DNA of 64,000 nucleotides from Maylandia zebra (Eukaryota > Chordata > Actinopteri > Cichliformes > Cichlidae), in contig NC_135174.1 in NCBI RefSeq assembly GCF_041146795.1, positions 22,716,878 to 22,780,877 of the forward strand, in the 5' to 3' direction. Shown piece after piece: positions 17,604-28,969 of this stretch. Position 1 is the first letter of the stretch, and every line of letters begins with the position of its first letter. The notes beneath the pieces were generated by a model. The model saw nothing but the letters and a program-made list of their open reading frames with translations, searched no databases and was not told where the DNA came from. Position numbers and translations under genes: made by a program.

Positions 17604-20600
17604 ATGATGATAGCAGGTTTCTTCTTTCTGATCTTCTTCACAGGTAAGCTGATAATTCCATCTAGCTTCATAGAGCTGACTTATGGTGCTTTTAAAATGT
17701 AAGTAATCAACACTTTATTTTAACTTCATAAAAGTAAGTAGTAAGTATGTAGTTCAGTATGAAGTCTGTTTTCCTCTGAAACCAGCCATTTACCACCAAA
17801 GAACAAAAATATCCTTTTGATAAATTACACATTTTTCCGGCTCCTACTAAAACCAGATTTTTAAAAAAGAATATTAATGGATCAGGGCTTTTAAACACAT
17901 TAATAAAAACAAAATGCATTTATGGGAGGAAGACAAAACAAAAAGCAAGATATTTGATTAAAAATTCAAACATGTGACAAGAAAGCAACAAGAAAAAGCA
18001 CAGAATAATGGCATGGAAACACATAGGGACTTACTAGATGCTTACTGATTACACACAGAGTAATCAGTAAGTGAGCAGGGGGTAAACAATACACAGCTGA
18101 AATCAACAGACAATGGCAGGGGAGGAAATAGAACTCCATGTAAGACACCGGGGACAAATAATTATGAACATTTTTCAAAAGGATGTAAACAACCAAGACT
18201 AAATAAAGCTTATCTTAACCATGCTGTTTAAAACAAGAGATAGTGTACACTTGGGAACAAAGCAGACATGGAGACAATTAAAGCAGGGCAGACATTCACG
18301 GAAGAAAGTGTGAAAAGTCTTTGTTTTGTCTTTGTTAATCTGTCTTTGTCACTGTAATGCTGGGGTTTGTCGATCACTTTAAACTGGACGGTGTGGAGGA
18401 GGGGTTGTTTAATTGAGGTGCACAAGTGGTTCACCGAACTGACAGGCTGAAGTTAACTCTGTTCCCTCTAAATGTGCTTTTTGTTCAACAATTTAGCTGT
18501 ACAGACCAAAAGTGGAATCAGCTGTCAAAGTATATCTCTACAAGATGCGATCAGTACTATTATAAGAAATTTTAAGATATGACTTAACCACCATTTATAT
18601 CAGGATTAAGTCTTTTGCTAGTTATACCCAACCAGTTTATAACATAATAGGTTACTACATATAACTACACAACCACCTTAAAACTCTACAATTTCTTTGT
18701 CTCCAGCTTTGTCTTTTTCTCCCCGTATACCAGCACTGATTTAGAGCTTTTGTCTAAATGACAACATCATTCAGGACAACACTGCAACAAGAATATAAGC
18801 CTTCATTGGAGAGTATCACCATTAAATCAAGGTTGCCTTTTCATTCAGCTGCCTCTCAAACGCACATAAAACCTGAAAGAATAAACTTATGTTGAAACCA
18901 AGCACACCATTGTTTTTCTTGTGACATTACCAATAAGTTTGATGTGTCACATGGCCCTCTTCCTATTGAAAACTTCTAAATGGCAACTATGGTCACCACC
19001 CATCTTGAGGAGTTTGCCCCCTCACATATACTAATGTGCCACAAACAGGACTTTAATATCACCAACCATTCCCATTTTACTATGGTGTATCCATAGTATA
19101 TCCATAGTATCCATATAAATGGCCCACCCTGTATAACGCAAATGGAAATTAAATGAATCATTAAGTGAAATACAAACTATAAAGGTCCAAAAAGAATAAC
19201 TGTGTAAAGCTATATCTTCCTTGGCCTGTTCAACAGCCAGGTCTGGCTGGAGTTAAGAGAATTCATGGGGTATATTGTATATTGCAGCCAATATTTCCAC
19301 TGCCTTTAGCACTGGCAAAGGTCAGTTAAAAATTGCGTACATTTGAATGAATTCAAGGTATAAATTCATCACCAGTAACACAATAGTAAACCCTATTAGA
19401 AGTATGAGTTTGGTAAGTGGGGGCATCTAGAATTGTATAGAAATATATATATAATGTTATGGAGGGCCTGGCATCATCTTGTGCTTTATTTGTGTAATAT
19501 TATATCATGTGATTTCGCTACAAGAAGTAGCACTGTGTATAATGAATTAAGAAATGTGATGAAGTGAAATATTCCATGAGTAGGGTTTACTTTCTTTTTT
19601 TTACCTCATCCTATAAGTTATATATTTTATAAACTCTAAAATTACAAATGTTACAACATTTAATGCAGTAGAAGTGTATGTTTTTAATCACTATTTAACG
19701 AAACATCCAGATTTCATTAATAAAGGGGAAGAAACTGACATGTTCTTGTACTCTTTTCTGCCAGGTGGAAATGCTTTCACTGTAGAGCTACACGATGATC
19801 AACAGATGCCCAATGACACCATTACTACAGGTACAGAAAGAGCACTTCAGAAGTTGTCAGGAATTATAAATATATGCATTTTAAATTAATTATCTAGCCA
19901 GTTAGCTTTTCTGTTTTACAAATGTATTCATTACTTCTTTTGACTATTTAGATTATAGATTATATTTATTGTTTATATTGTTAATTTAGTACTTTCTATA
20001 GTAAGAAACAGTATATATGTCATGAAGACAATACATGTATATGAGAAACCTGTTTGTCACACACATATATTTCAGATCATCAAGCAAATGCAACATTAAC
20101 ATTACACAACAATAACCAGAGTAACTACAAAATGCAGTTTTTAAATGATGATTTCAGGAGGGGGGGGGGGGGGGGGGGGGGGGGTGTAAGTTATGGACAA
20201 CCTACCTTTGTCCCACCCTCAGCAGCAAGAATTGCAATCAAGCGTCAAGCAATCACTGTGGGGGAATTTGGGTTCACTCTTCTTTGCTGAGTTGTTTTAA
20301 TTCAACCACACTGGGGTCTGATTTAAGTCTGGATTTGCAGTATGCAACTCCAAGTCTTCATTTTATTCTTTGAGCCATTCAGAGAAGTTGGATCAAATAC
20401 TTCACAGTCCAAGTCTGGTGGCTAGAAATTCTCATTTTGGGTAGAAAAGAGAATTTATGGTTCTATTGATGATGACAAATAAAGCAGCAAAGCAGCCCCA
20501 GACTGTCACACTACCACCACCATGTTTCACTGTTTGTAAGATATTGTTGGAATAGGACCAGGTTTGTTCAGAGAACCTTTTTTCCCCTTGATGCATTTCT

Positions 20601-23600
20601 TATTTATTCAGGTTACTGATCAGAAACAAGTAAGTGTGACAAATATGCAAAAAACTAAGAAATAAGATGGGAAATAAAGACTTTTTCATGGGATTCTACA
20701 TACATACAGTTGTTATATACACTCATCATATGCAACAGTATCTATTTATTTATTCCAGGTGGAAATGCCTCTGGTTTATTGCCACAACATGTTGATCAGC
20801 AGATATCCAACGGGACCTTTAACAGAGGTACAGGTCTATTTTTAAATACATGTGCAATAATTTGCTTTCTCTGCCAATTTATTTTTGATTCATTAAGCAG
20901 ACTATCTGAAAATAAACTTCAGATTCAGTCAAAGATTCACTTAAATTTTGTGAAAATAAACTCTATTTATAATTTTCCATATTTTGTTGTACATGACTAT
21001 CAACAATGAAGGGTAATATGCAGAGTGGTAATGATTAAGTTGATTACTAATCCTTGCAATAATCCTTTCTGTCATCGTTGTATTTTTACTCAGTTGTATA
21101 TAGTATTTGTATTTGTATTCTATTTTTATCTTATTGTATATTTATTTTATTTTATTCTACTGTATATAGTATTTTATTTTATTCTATTCTGTACAGTTGT
21201 GTACTGTATTTATTCTTATTGTATTATAATTTTTGCCTCATAACTTTTGCACTGTCCACTTCCTGCTGTGACAAAACAAATTTCCCACGTGTGGGACTAA
21301 TAAAGGTTATCTTATCTTATCTTACTAAAGCCAAGCTATTTCTTCCCCCCTAAGGACCTTGAGAAGCTGATTCATGCATTCATTACTTCGAGACTAGACT
21401 ACTGTACCTCCCTTTATTTTATTTTGGTCTCCCACACTATTTTCTTAACTGTTTGCAATTAGAATAGATTGAATGCCTTTATTGTCACTATACACTTGTA
21501 CAATGAAAGACAGAGCATCTCCTTCTCAGTGCAAACATGCTCGGGGGGTCTGCAGCACTACATACATATGGACAGTATTAACAGAGAAAAAATATATGAA
21601 ATGTAAGAATATAGAAGCCAGTTTTAAAAAGCAATATGTAATAAACAGTGTTATGTATATACAGTTGGGTTACATAGAGGATATGAACAACCAGGTGCCA
21701 GAATGAATGATCATATTACTCCAGTTTTAACTAGCTTACACTGGCTTCCTGTGAAATTTCGTATTGATTTTAAAATTCTTTTACTCACTTATAAAATTTT
21801 AAACTGTATGGCACCTAGCTATTTAACAGGACTTCTCCATTTGTGTAACCCAAAAAAGCACTAAGATCCTCTAATCAGATGCTCTCAATGAAACCCAGGT
21901 CTAGCCTGAAAGCCAGAGGCGATCGTGCCTTTGCTATCGCTACACCTAGACTATGGAATAATCTCCCTGTTGCCATTCGTACTTCTGATACTATTCAGTC
22001 TTTTAAATCTTGCTTAAAGACTCATCTATTTACTTTGGCCTTGACTCAAGTTAGTTGATTATCATTTGGCAGGCTTCTATGTTTGTCTTGTGTTGCTGTT
22101 GTCTCACTGTTGGTTCTTGCTCTTAATTTGTGAAGCACTTTGATCAACATTGTTGTTGTTTTTACATGTGCTTTATAAATACATTTTAATTTTAATTTAA
22201 CTTAAATTGTATGGATATCATCATCAGAGTGTCTTGATGCTGTTTCAGAAAAAGAAGAGAACAATAATGGAAACTGTGGTTATAACGATGTTGTAAAGTT
22301 TCTAAACTTGAACAAAGGCAATGATAACTACACTCTGACAAGGCCTGTGAAAAACTACAATACTGTTACAGAGATATCACATCTAATGAAAGTTTTTGGG
22401 ATCCTAGATATGGTAAGTAGTTTCTATTTTTGCTCATGAAGCATCATTCCCTTCTGCCAAACATTAATTCTTTACTCTAGTTATTTGCTATTATTAATGC
22501 TCTATACTTATAGTTATTATTATTAGTTAATACTGTTGTGGGTTGTCTTCAGGTTTTGGTCATCTGCTTGCACTCTGAAGTTTAATGATGAGAGATATAC
22601 ATTGCTATGTTTTTAGAGCCCTACAAATTTTGAATTTGTATTTTATACAAGGAAAGGTATTGTGTTTTACATAAGGATGGGTATCGTTTAGGTTTTATCC
22701 GATACCAGTGCCAAACCAGTATGTTGCCGGTGCTTAAACGGTGCTCGAACCGGTGCTTAAAGAATGGAGAACACAAACTTTGTCCAAAAACCTCTCATAT
22801 TTAGCTGTTTTGTGTAAAAAGATAACAATGTTAGCCTTTTCTGCAGCTATAGGGCATATATGGTATCACTCTTGGCTGGAAGCAATGCTTAAACAATGGA
22901 AAAAACACAAACTTTGTCCAAAAACCTCTCATGTTTAGTCGTTTTCCACTTTTTCTTTGGTCATTTTAGCCTTTTTGGTCAGGGTGAAGGGAGTATCTGC
23001 CATTAAAACAACAAGACAGCCATGTAACTATGACGGTGTTTGCTAGTTCACCTTACATGCATTAATTTAATAACGTGGTTAGCCTACTCAATGTAAATTA
23101 CACACGAACAACATTAAGCTACTCCCCCAAAGAAGAACAGCTACTGCTGCCATCATCATCCGTCATCATTTCTGCTACACTGGCAGGGCTACGGGCCAGG
23201 AGTCTCCTCTTCGGGTTCTTGGGGGATGTTGATAACTCCGGGTCCGATAACAGGCACCACACCCGCAGTATATGTGCTCGTCGTTCGTCGTCAGATTCGA
23301 GGTGTTACCTCCTTTGCACAGTATCACAGTATCACCTTAAAGCACTTGTTGCAGGCTGCTGAGTTTGCATGTTTTGCTGTGAAGTACAGCCAGACTTTTG
23401 ACCGCTTCGCCTTGGGCATTTTTAATCTGTAGCTCTGCTCTAAAAGAACGTACGCACCTGGGCCCGCCTACTATCCTTGCAAAGGTAAAATGATTGGCTA
23501 GAATCCAAAGTGCATGACATCTCAGGAAAAAAAGGACCGAAATAAAGCACCAAAATGTGCGCTGCTTTTCGGTCTGGTTACTACTGTTTATGTCAGAACC

Positions 23601-26600
23601 AATACTGGTACTCATCCCTAGTTTTACAGCACTTTTGTTAGCTACAGTTTGCTAATTGCATCGCTGGCAAGATATAAGATCCACTATAAATAAAGAATTG
23701 TTATTTCCATCTGGAATAAAAATTATTTGGGTCTGTTTTTGGGACCTCTTCACCATTTCTGTGACCACATATGGAATACTCAGGCACCTAGTCTAATCTA
23801 GCGTCACCCTTGATTTCTTTGCACACAGAAAGAAACCGAACAGCTCTTCATTTCTTATATTTGGGTATTTTTGGTAAGTTTTTCATTAGAAATACACAAT
23901 TTCAAGCTATTGTTGAAATATGGATTTCATCTGTTTTTCTTGCTTCCATCCCTCCCTTCTCTTTTACAAAACCTTGTGTAGAGATGGAAAAATGAGCACA
24001 TTTCTTGGAACCCAAAGGAATTCTGTGGACTTGAATCCATAACAATTCCTACTGAACTGTTATGGATGCCAGATTTAATTATCGAAGAAATGTAAGTTTA
24101 ATATTAATATGCTTAATATTTATATTCTATCCATACACTCTTAGATGTAGAATAGGAGAACAGAATAAAAATAATCCTTTAATTGTCCTACAAGGGGAAA
24201 TTTGGTTGTATCAGCAGCAAAACAAAACAAAACACACATATACAAAAAGAACAGGACATAGGACAGAAAACGCAATTTTTACATATTTACATCATGGACA
24301 ATAGTTACCAGAGCAGAGCAGAGTACAGTACAGTTGTTAAAATTAGCGTACAGATAGTGTGCAAACAGAGCAGGATAGTGAAAGATGTTTAAATAGTTAC
24401 GAATATTTAGAATAATTAGAAAAGTGCAGATTGTGTATTGTACCTGTGCATTAAAAAGTAGACATGTAACTTACAATAAGTTAGTGTATATATAGGCTGA
24501 GAAAAAGTAATGTGCAGTTATAACAGGAGAAGCACTGATGTAAACATCTGTGTTTGTTGGGAGCAGTTTTGATTGTACAGTCTGACAGCTGCACGGAGGA
24601 AGGACCTGCGGAAACGCTCCTTCATGCATCTAGGATGCAGCAGTCTGTCACTGAAGGAGCTCTGCAGTTCAGCAACATTTACATGCATGGGGTGGGAGAC
24701 TCTATCCATCAGAGATGTTATTTTGGCCAGAGTCCTTCTGTTTCCCACCACCTGCACTGAGTCCAGGGTGCATCCCAGAACAGAGCTGGCCTTCCTAATG
24801 AGTTTATCAACACAATTGTCTATAAAATTCTGAGCTCCACCTAGGGGGGCAGTAGTCCACAATAGATAAACAAAAACAAGAAACACAAGAACAACTATTA
24901 AAGAGAAGTGGTAAATGGCCTGTATTTGTATAGCGCTTTTACTAGTCCCCCCTAGGGACCCCAAGGCGCTTTACACAGCCAGTCATCTACCCATTCACAC
25001 ACACTGGTGGAGGCCTACATGCTACAACTGTAGGCACGCTACAGTTGTAGCCACAGCTGCCCTAGGGCGGACTGACAGAGGCGAGGCTGCCATATCGCGC
25101 CACCGGCCCTTCTGGCCTGGTAGGTGAAGTGTCTTGCCCAAGGATGCAGTGACCGAGACTGTCCGAGCCGGGGCTCGAACCGGCAACCTTCCGATTACAA
25201 GGCGAACTCCCAACTCTTGAGCCACGATCGCCCCGCGAATAAAAAAGGACTCGGTCACTTGGTCGGAATGTATTCACATTCACAGACCCACCAACAGTTA
25301 TGGTGATGCTGTAACATTGTTATTTCATGGAAAAAATATGAAAACTGTGCCTACACTTTGTGTTAAAAAAGAGGGGGGAGACTGTTAGAAAAAAATTTTA
25401 TTTATAAAATGTGCTGCTTGCTTTTGCTTTAATTTCATTTCTATGATAGATGCTATGGAATTGCACTATACCTCGTGTAAAATTTGTTTTTCATTTTCAT
25501 TCAGGACAGAGAAGGATAGGGCTACTACAAACCCTTTTCTGACGATTTATTCAAATGGCAACGTCTCATTTAGGAATGATCATGTGGTAGTAAGCACCTG
25601 TAAGATGAATGTGTACAAATTCCCCTTTGACATTCAGAGCTGCAACCTCTCCTTCAAGTCAATGACACATACTCGTGAGTTCATAACAGATTTTGTTTTT
25701 CTTGGTCTCAGGTATAGACATCATCAGATACCACGGCATATTTTTCTTCCTTACTGATGTGATTACTGCATTTTCCCACTTCAGCTCGAGAAATAAATTT
25801 GAAAACACTGGAAAATGATAAAGTGATAACAAGGTGGTCCAAAGACTTGATAGAAACACAGGATGAATGGGAGTTCCTCAACATTACAGTCAACAACCAA
25901 ACCAGTGATTTGGACTCATTTCAATCTATGCTTGTTTACACTGTAAGTATTTTGAAAACATTTATCCACTTTAGCCACACAGCATCAAGCCAAACCATAT
26001 TTCTAGTTTAATTAATTTGTCATGAAAACAAAGGTAATCCATTGTGTAGCTTTTTCCCCCCGGCAGCTTTCAATTCCTAGGTTTCTTCACCACATTTATG
26101 ATTACTGACACCTACTTCGGTTGCCGCGTTCTTAAGCTCCAACAAAGTAATTTTTGCCCTGTTGATAAAAAAAATGGCACTGGATACTGAATGTACCAAA
26201 TGTTTATTTATTGCTGATTATTACTTTAATGATTATGGGAAGAAGTATATTGTCAGAAAAGTCATTGCGTTCTAATAGTATACTGCAGCAATTCTACAAA
26301 ACCAACTAGATCAGTATCAAATAAAATGATTATTATAAGATTTTTTTTAATCCAAAAATATTTTAATGTTATTGAACCTCTCCCAGATGGAGAGCAAACA
26401 GCTGGCAAATAATCTCATCCTCACAGAGGATGTGATCAAACAAGGTATTGTGCCAAAACGTGATTGTCTGCCAAAACATTAGTACAGGAATGTTGTTTGT
26501 AGCTCAAGAATCAATATAATTCATCAGAGATACATTTGATATTTGTTTCACATATTATAGGCCAACAAGTCATTAAATACAGGCAATCACGTTTTGACAG

Positions 26601-28865
26601 ATGATCGCTTTTGGGCGATAGCCTGGTTTAGCCTGGTTAAGCTTTCAAAATAAACTCAAGATGTTGGGTTAGTTGTTAAATATGCCCAAGGCTAATCTAA
26701 CAACTGGTCCCACAACAAGACCAACCATATGGGAAATCATTTGGTAAAGCTCAAGCAGGGAGTTCAACCAACAAGGAGCATTGTAACAAAAAGTGGGAGT
26801 AAACTTAGAGTGAATGGCCTGCAGGGTACAATCCATTTGACTAATCTGCTGTGAAGTTGGCTTTAGTTGCTGGACCAAAGCACCGAGAACTTGGTCATAC
26901 TCACCTAACATGGCCCCATGACGGGTATATGGACTGTTTCCAAGTCTGCTGGGCCTGGAGATTGGCCGGGTTGTTCTATCATGGTTACTGGTGAAATAGA
27001 CTAAGAGTTGGGTTTATTTACAGAGGGGCACATTGGGGCATAGGCAAGAGATACCAAGGGGCACCAAATGGGTGCTGGCAGCCAAGGAAAGTCTGTAAGA
27101 GAAGGAAATAAAGTGTTCTGGTGCCAACGTGGCTGCAGGAGTTGGTTACATCCATTCAAGATATTTGCAATTCCTCTAGATGCTCCGCAATGCATTTCAG
27201 CAGTGTCGCATTAAGCAAGTCTCGCTTCATGTGGCTTAAATTACAATCCGGTCTATTTTTTATGGAAGCTGAAGAAGGGCAGGAAGCCAGTCATAGGGCA
27301 TTGAGAATTTGGTGATTTTCAAAATAAAGGTGCTATACCCATGTATACTATACTATACTTTCTCTGGCTTTCTGAAACATTCTCAGTGTAATTTGAAGTT
27401 GTGATGAGGACAGAACAAAAGTCAGTGTCATAAGCATGAAGGTGATTTTTCTCACTCAGCGTTCTCTGCATTTGCATCTTTTCTCTGTGCACACTTGTTT
27501 TTCCTTATTTACTTTTTGTGCCTGCCTTAATAGTTAATGCAAAGTAGAAGGATGATTAACCACTTGACACATGATTTCACAGATTACCATGAAGAGGAGA
27601 TCTGTCCTCTACATTGCCAATTTCATTCTGCCGATCCTCTTTTTCTTAATTCTGGACTTGGTCTCCTTCCTGATCTCAGATAGTGGGGGTGAGAAGCTCA
27701 GTTTCAAGGTGACTGTCCTGCTTGCTGTCACCGTGATGCAGCTTATACTCAATGACATTCTGCCGAGCTCTTCAAACAAGGTTCCACTTATAGGTAAAGA
27801 AGACGAGTTTATTTGATGGAAGACATTAGTTAATCACATTAACACAACCTACTCTCCTCAGCTCTCTACTGCGTTGGGGTTTTTACTCTGATGCTGCTCA
27901 GCCTCTTGGAAAGCATTTTAGTGATGCATCTGCTTGATAAAGACTCTGCTACACAAAACAACAAGACAGATGGTGACCAAAGCCTAAGTGAGTAGCACTT
28001 AAAACTTAAAATGCTGTTTTTACAGGTGAGCTTAATCATAACAGTTATTCTACTTTTGGATCTAAAAGATATCATGTATGCAAGTTTACATTTCTGGTTA
28101 TGGTTTCAATTATGTTGCTTTTTGTGTTTAATATGTCATTCCAGGGATGAAGAAATGTTGTCACTGTGCACCTGTATATGATGCATCGCCTGATGAAACA
28201 GAATCTGTGACCAAAGAGGTGAGAATTAACACGTTTTTAGGAAGAAAAAAAACCATATAAAAAGTTGTCATGTTGCATGAAAGTTAAAATGTGTGTTTGC
28301 ATATCAGTTAAACTATTATTCCAGTCACAATGGCAACAAACCAGTTTTTAAAAAGTACCAGCAGTCATTTCACCATACATGTACTGCAGGTAAAATATTA
28401 AACACATCACCAATTTTCTAAGTAAATCTTTTTTTAAAGGTATTATTGATATGAAATTCTTCGCAGATGTTGGTAACAACCCATCCAATCTAAACTGTAG
28501 CTGCCCACAAATAAAGTTATATATTTCCTTAGAGATATGGTTATGTGTAAATTAATACTTAATTTATTTCTGTATATAATTTGCAAGCTTGTTCATTTCC
28601 TTCTTAAAAAAATAAATCTATACTTTTACAGGATAGCAGCAGCAAATTGATGGAGGCATCCCTTAATCTCAAACAAGTCTTAAATGAACTGGAAGAGAAC
28701 GGGAAAACAATGAATCTGCTTGGCAGTAAAAGGAAAGACGTGAAGTCTGGCTACTGGACTAGAATAGCTAAAAGAATCAATAAGATGTTCTTAATTTTTT
28801 ATATCACAACACTCACTGTGTTTTTGGGAACTATGTTTTCATTGTGGAACAGTGAAAACTACTAG
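17604..28865 (+). CDS. Gene B: 5-HT3-receptor-like Cys-loop channel subunit, complete
   Basis: Exons 17604-17643, 19765-19830, 22249-22412, 23829-23873, 23982-24091, 25505-25674, 25785-25942, 27583-27793, 27862-27987, 28145-28218 and 28632-28865. They join in one frame, 465 residues. Exon 1 (MMIAGFFFLIFFTG) is a signal peptide. Exons 4-5 give SYIWVFL (loop D Trp) and LWMPDLIIEE (loop A). Exon 6 holds the Cys-loop (13 residues between Cys) and ends FKSMTHT, lacking the loop B Trp. Exon 7 loop C is short, without adjacent aromatics. Exon 8 has M1 and M2 (GGEKLSFKVTVLLAV, Glu -1', Leu 9'). Exon 11 ends with M4 and FSLWNSENY. Exon 9 uses a donor 38 bp upstream of the one used in gene A; the ancestral donor would give a TAG stop. 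Two more exon-2-like cassettes exist. N-glycosylation sites occur (NIT, NQT). Ligand unknown; plasma-membrane, probably cation-selective. Confidence 0.92.
17644..19764. other. Intron 1 of gene B
   Basis: No exon or transposon recognised. A short hairpin (CTTACTGATTAC, 7-nt loop, exact complement) lies at about 18041-18071. Confidence 0.5.
20076..20120 (+). CDS. Gene B optional exon 2-like cassette (second copy)
   Basis: A TTTCAG acceptor (20075) and a weaker GTAACT donor (20121) bound 45 nt, phase 1-1, reading DHQANATLTLHNNNQ. The length and phase equal those of gene E's second cassette (DGNASSPELQEIGMP). Inclusion would keep the gene B frame. A following poly(G) run and a stronger GTAAGT at 20186 offer an alternative donor whose phase depends on the G-tract length. 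Transcript evidence is needed to know if it is used. Confidence 0.3.
20159..20184. repeat. Poly(G) tract
   Basis: About 25 consecutive G in intron 2 of gene B, immediately before a GTAAGT donor-like sequence. Confidence 0.95.
20190..20560 (-). mobile_element. Tc1/mariner-like fragment (minus strand)
   Basis: Contains CCCCAGACTGTCACACTACC and CACCACCATGTTTCACTG, complement of the conserved transposase stretch encoding the Gly-rich 'KHGGG-SVM-WG' region in a common fish family. Degenerate; ends not placed. Confidence 0.5.
20759..20827 (+). CDS. Gene B alternative exon 2 (third copy)
   Basis: TATTCCAG acceptor and GTACAG donor (the same hexamer as at gene B's first exon 2) bound 69 nt in phase 1-1, reading GGNASGLLPQHVDQQISNGTF. 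It is clearly homologous to the first copy (GGNAFTVELHDDQQMPNDTI) and to gene D's exon 2. Because both are symmetric, either or both can be spliced without frameshift. It would vary the extracellular N-terminus just after the signal peptide and add NAS and NGT glycosylation sites. Confidence 0.6.
21160..21340 (+). mobile_element. LINE 3' end with (TTATC)n tail
   Basis: The sequence CAAATTTCCCACGTGTGGGA then CTAATAAAGGTTATCTTATCTTATC is a typical fish LINE 3' terminus ending in short tandem repeats. Truncated; no ORF remains. Confidence 0.55.
21345..22205 (+). mobile_element. L2-type LINE fragment, interrupted by another insertion
   Basis: 21350-21458 encodes LEKLIHAFITSRLDYCTSL-like sequence and 21705-22060 encodes the C-terminus (LHWLPVKFRIDFKILLLTYK, later RGDRAFAIATPRLWNNLPVA). 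It ends with a 3' tail GTGCTTTATAAATACATTTT. The match to the intact ORF at 59449-60840 is clear. The middle is replaced by an unrelated 21460-21704 segment (TTTATTGTCACTATACACTT) of retroelement type. Lies in intron 2 of gene B. Confidence 0.75.
22672..23620. mobile_element. hAT non-autonomous element with perfect 8-bp target duplication
   Basis: Flanked by GTTTTACA at 22664-22671 and 23621-23628. The termini are inverted: TAAGGATGGGTATCG at the left and TAGGGATGAGTACCA on the other strand at the right. Internally it has tandem related segments (22740-22810 and 22880-22940 share AAACTTTGTCCAAAAACCTC). No transposase. It lies in intron 3 of gene B. Confidence 0.88.
24140..24850 (-). mobile_element. 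Rex1-type LINE 3' end (minus strand)
   Basis: On the minus strand about 24850-24540 encodes FIDNCVDKLIRKASSVLGCT, ITSLMDRVSHPMHV, then FSDRLLHPRCMKERFRRSFL and AAVRLYNQNC, the C-terminal signature of fish Rex1/CR1-group LINE ORF2. It is followed by a 3' UTR ending near 24150 in AATTTCCCCTTGTAGGACAA-type sequence. The 148-codon frame is uninterrupted, but only the C-terminus survives. Intron 5 of gene B. Confidence 0.8.
24905..25236 (-). mobile_element. tRNA-derived SINE (V-SINE-like), minus strand
   Basis: Read on the minus strand it starts GGGGCGATCGTGGCTCAAGA (A-box-like), has a B-box GGTTCGAGCCCC, then the core TTGGGCAAGACACTTCACCT. It ends at 24905-24935 with AGCGCTATACAAATACAGGC-type tail sequence. 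The tRNA-like part is degenerate and is not a tRNA gene. Related diverged copies are at 30036-30250 and 46570-46800. Confidence 0.75.
26387..26444 (+). other. Orphan exon-like segment in intron 7 of gene B
   Basis: A pyrimidine-rich acceptor (CTCTCCCAG) and a GTATTG donor-like site bound 58 nt reading MESKQLANNLILTEDVIKQ. Its phase (0 to 1) does not fit the receptor gene. I do not recognise the peptide; it may be a captured exon or chance. Confidence 0.2.
26650..27320. other. Probable old retroelement-derived sequence, unclassified
   Basis: A minus-strand open frame at 26911-26669 (ALVQQLKPTSQQISQMDCTL) and a following G/A-rich block have the look of degraded retroelement sequence but no diagnostic motif. 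Located in intron 7 of gene B. Confidence 0.25.
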
Positions 28866-28963
28866 GGCTGAAGTAAAAAGCAAACAAAAAAAATGAAGTG
28901 ATTAAGATCAACATGAACTTATTTTTAATGTGTTCACCCCTGCTGTTCTTTCCCATTGGTCCA

Positions 28964-28969
28964 AATAAA
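28964..28969 (+). terminator. Candidate polyadenylation signal of gene B
   Basis: AATAAA about 100 bp after the gene B stop codon, in an otherwise unique 3' flank. Confidence 0.5.

Noticed and set aside
24518-24964. A 148-codon minus-strand frame as a possible host gene in gene B
   Set aside because: Its sequence matches the C-terminus of Rex1-type LINE ORF2, so it is transposon-derived.
25150-25236. tRNA-like sequence with A- and B-box motifs
   Set aside because: It is the head of a tRNA-derived SINE; the body and tail follow, and the cloverleaf is not complete.
28868-28969. Gene B ending as a pseudogene because of the TAG at 27991
   Set aside because: A consensus donor overlaps just upstream and restores phase; all later exons are open and conserved, so a functional gene is more likely.
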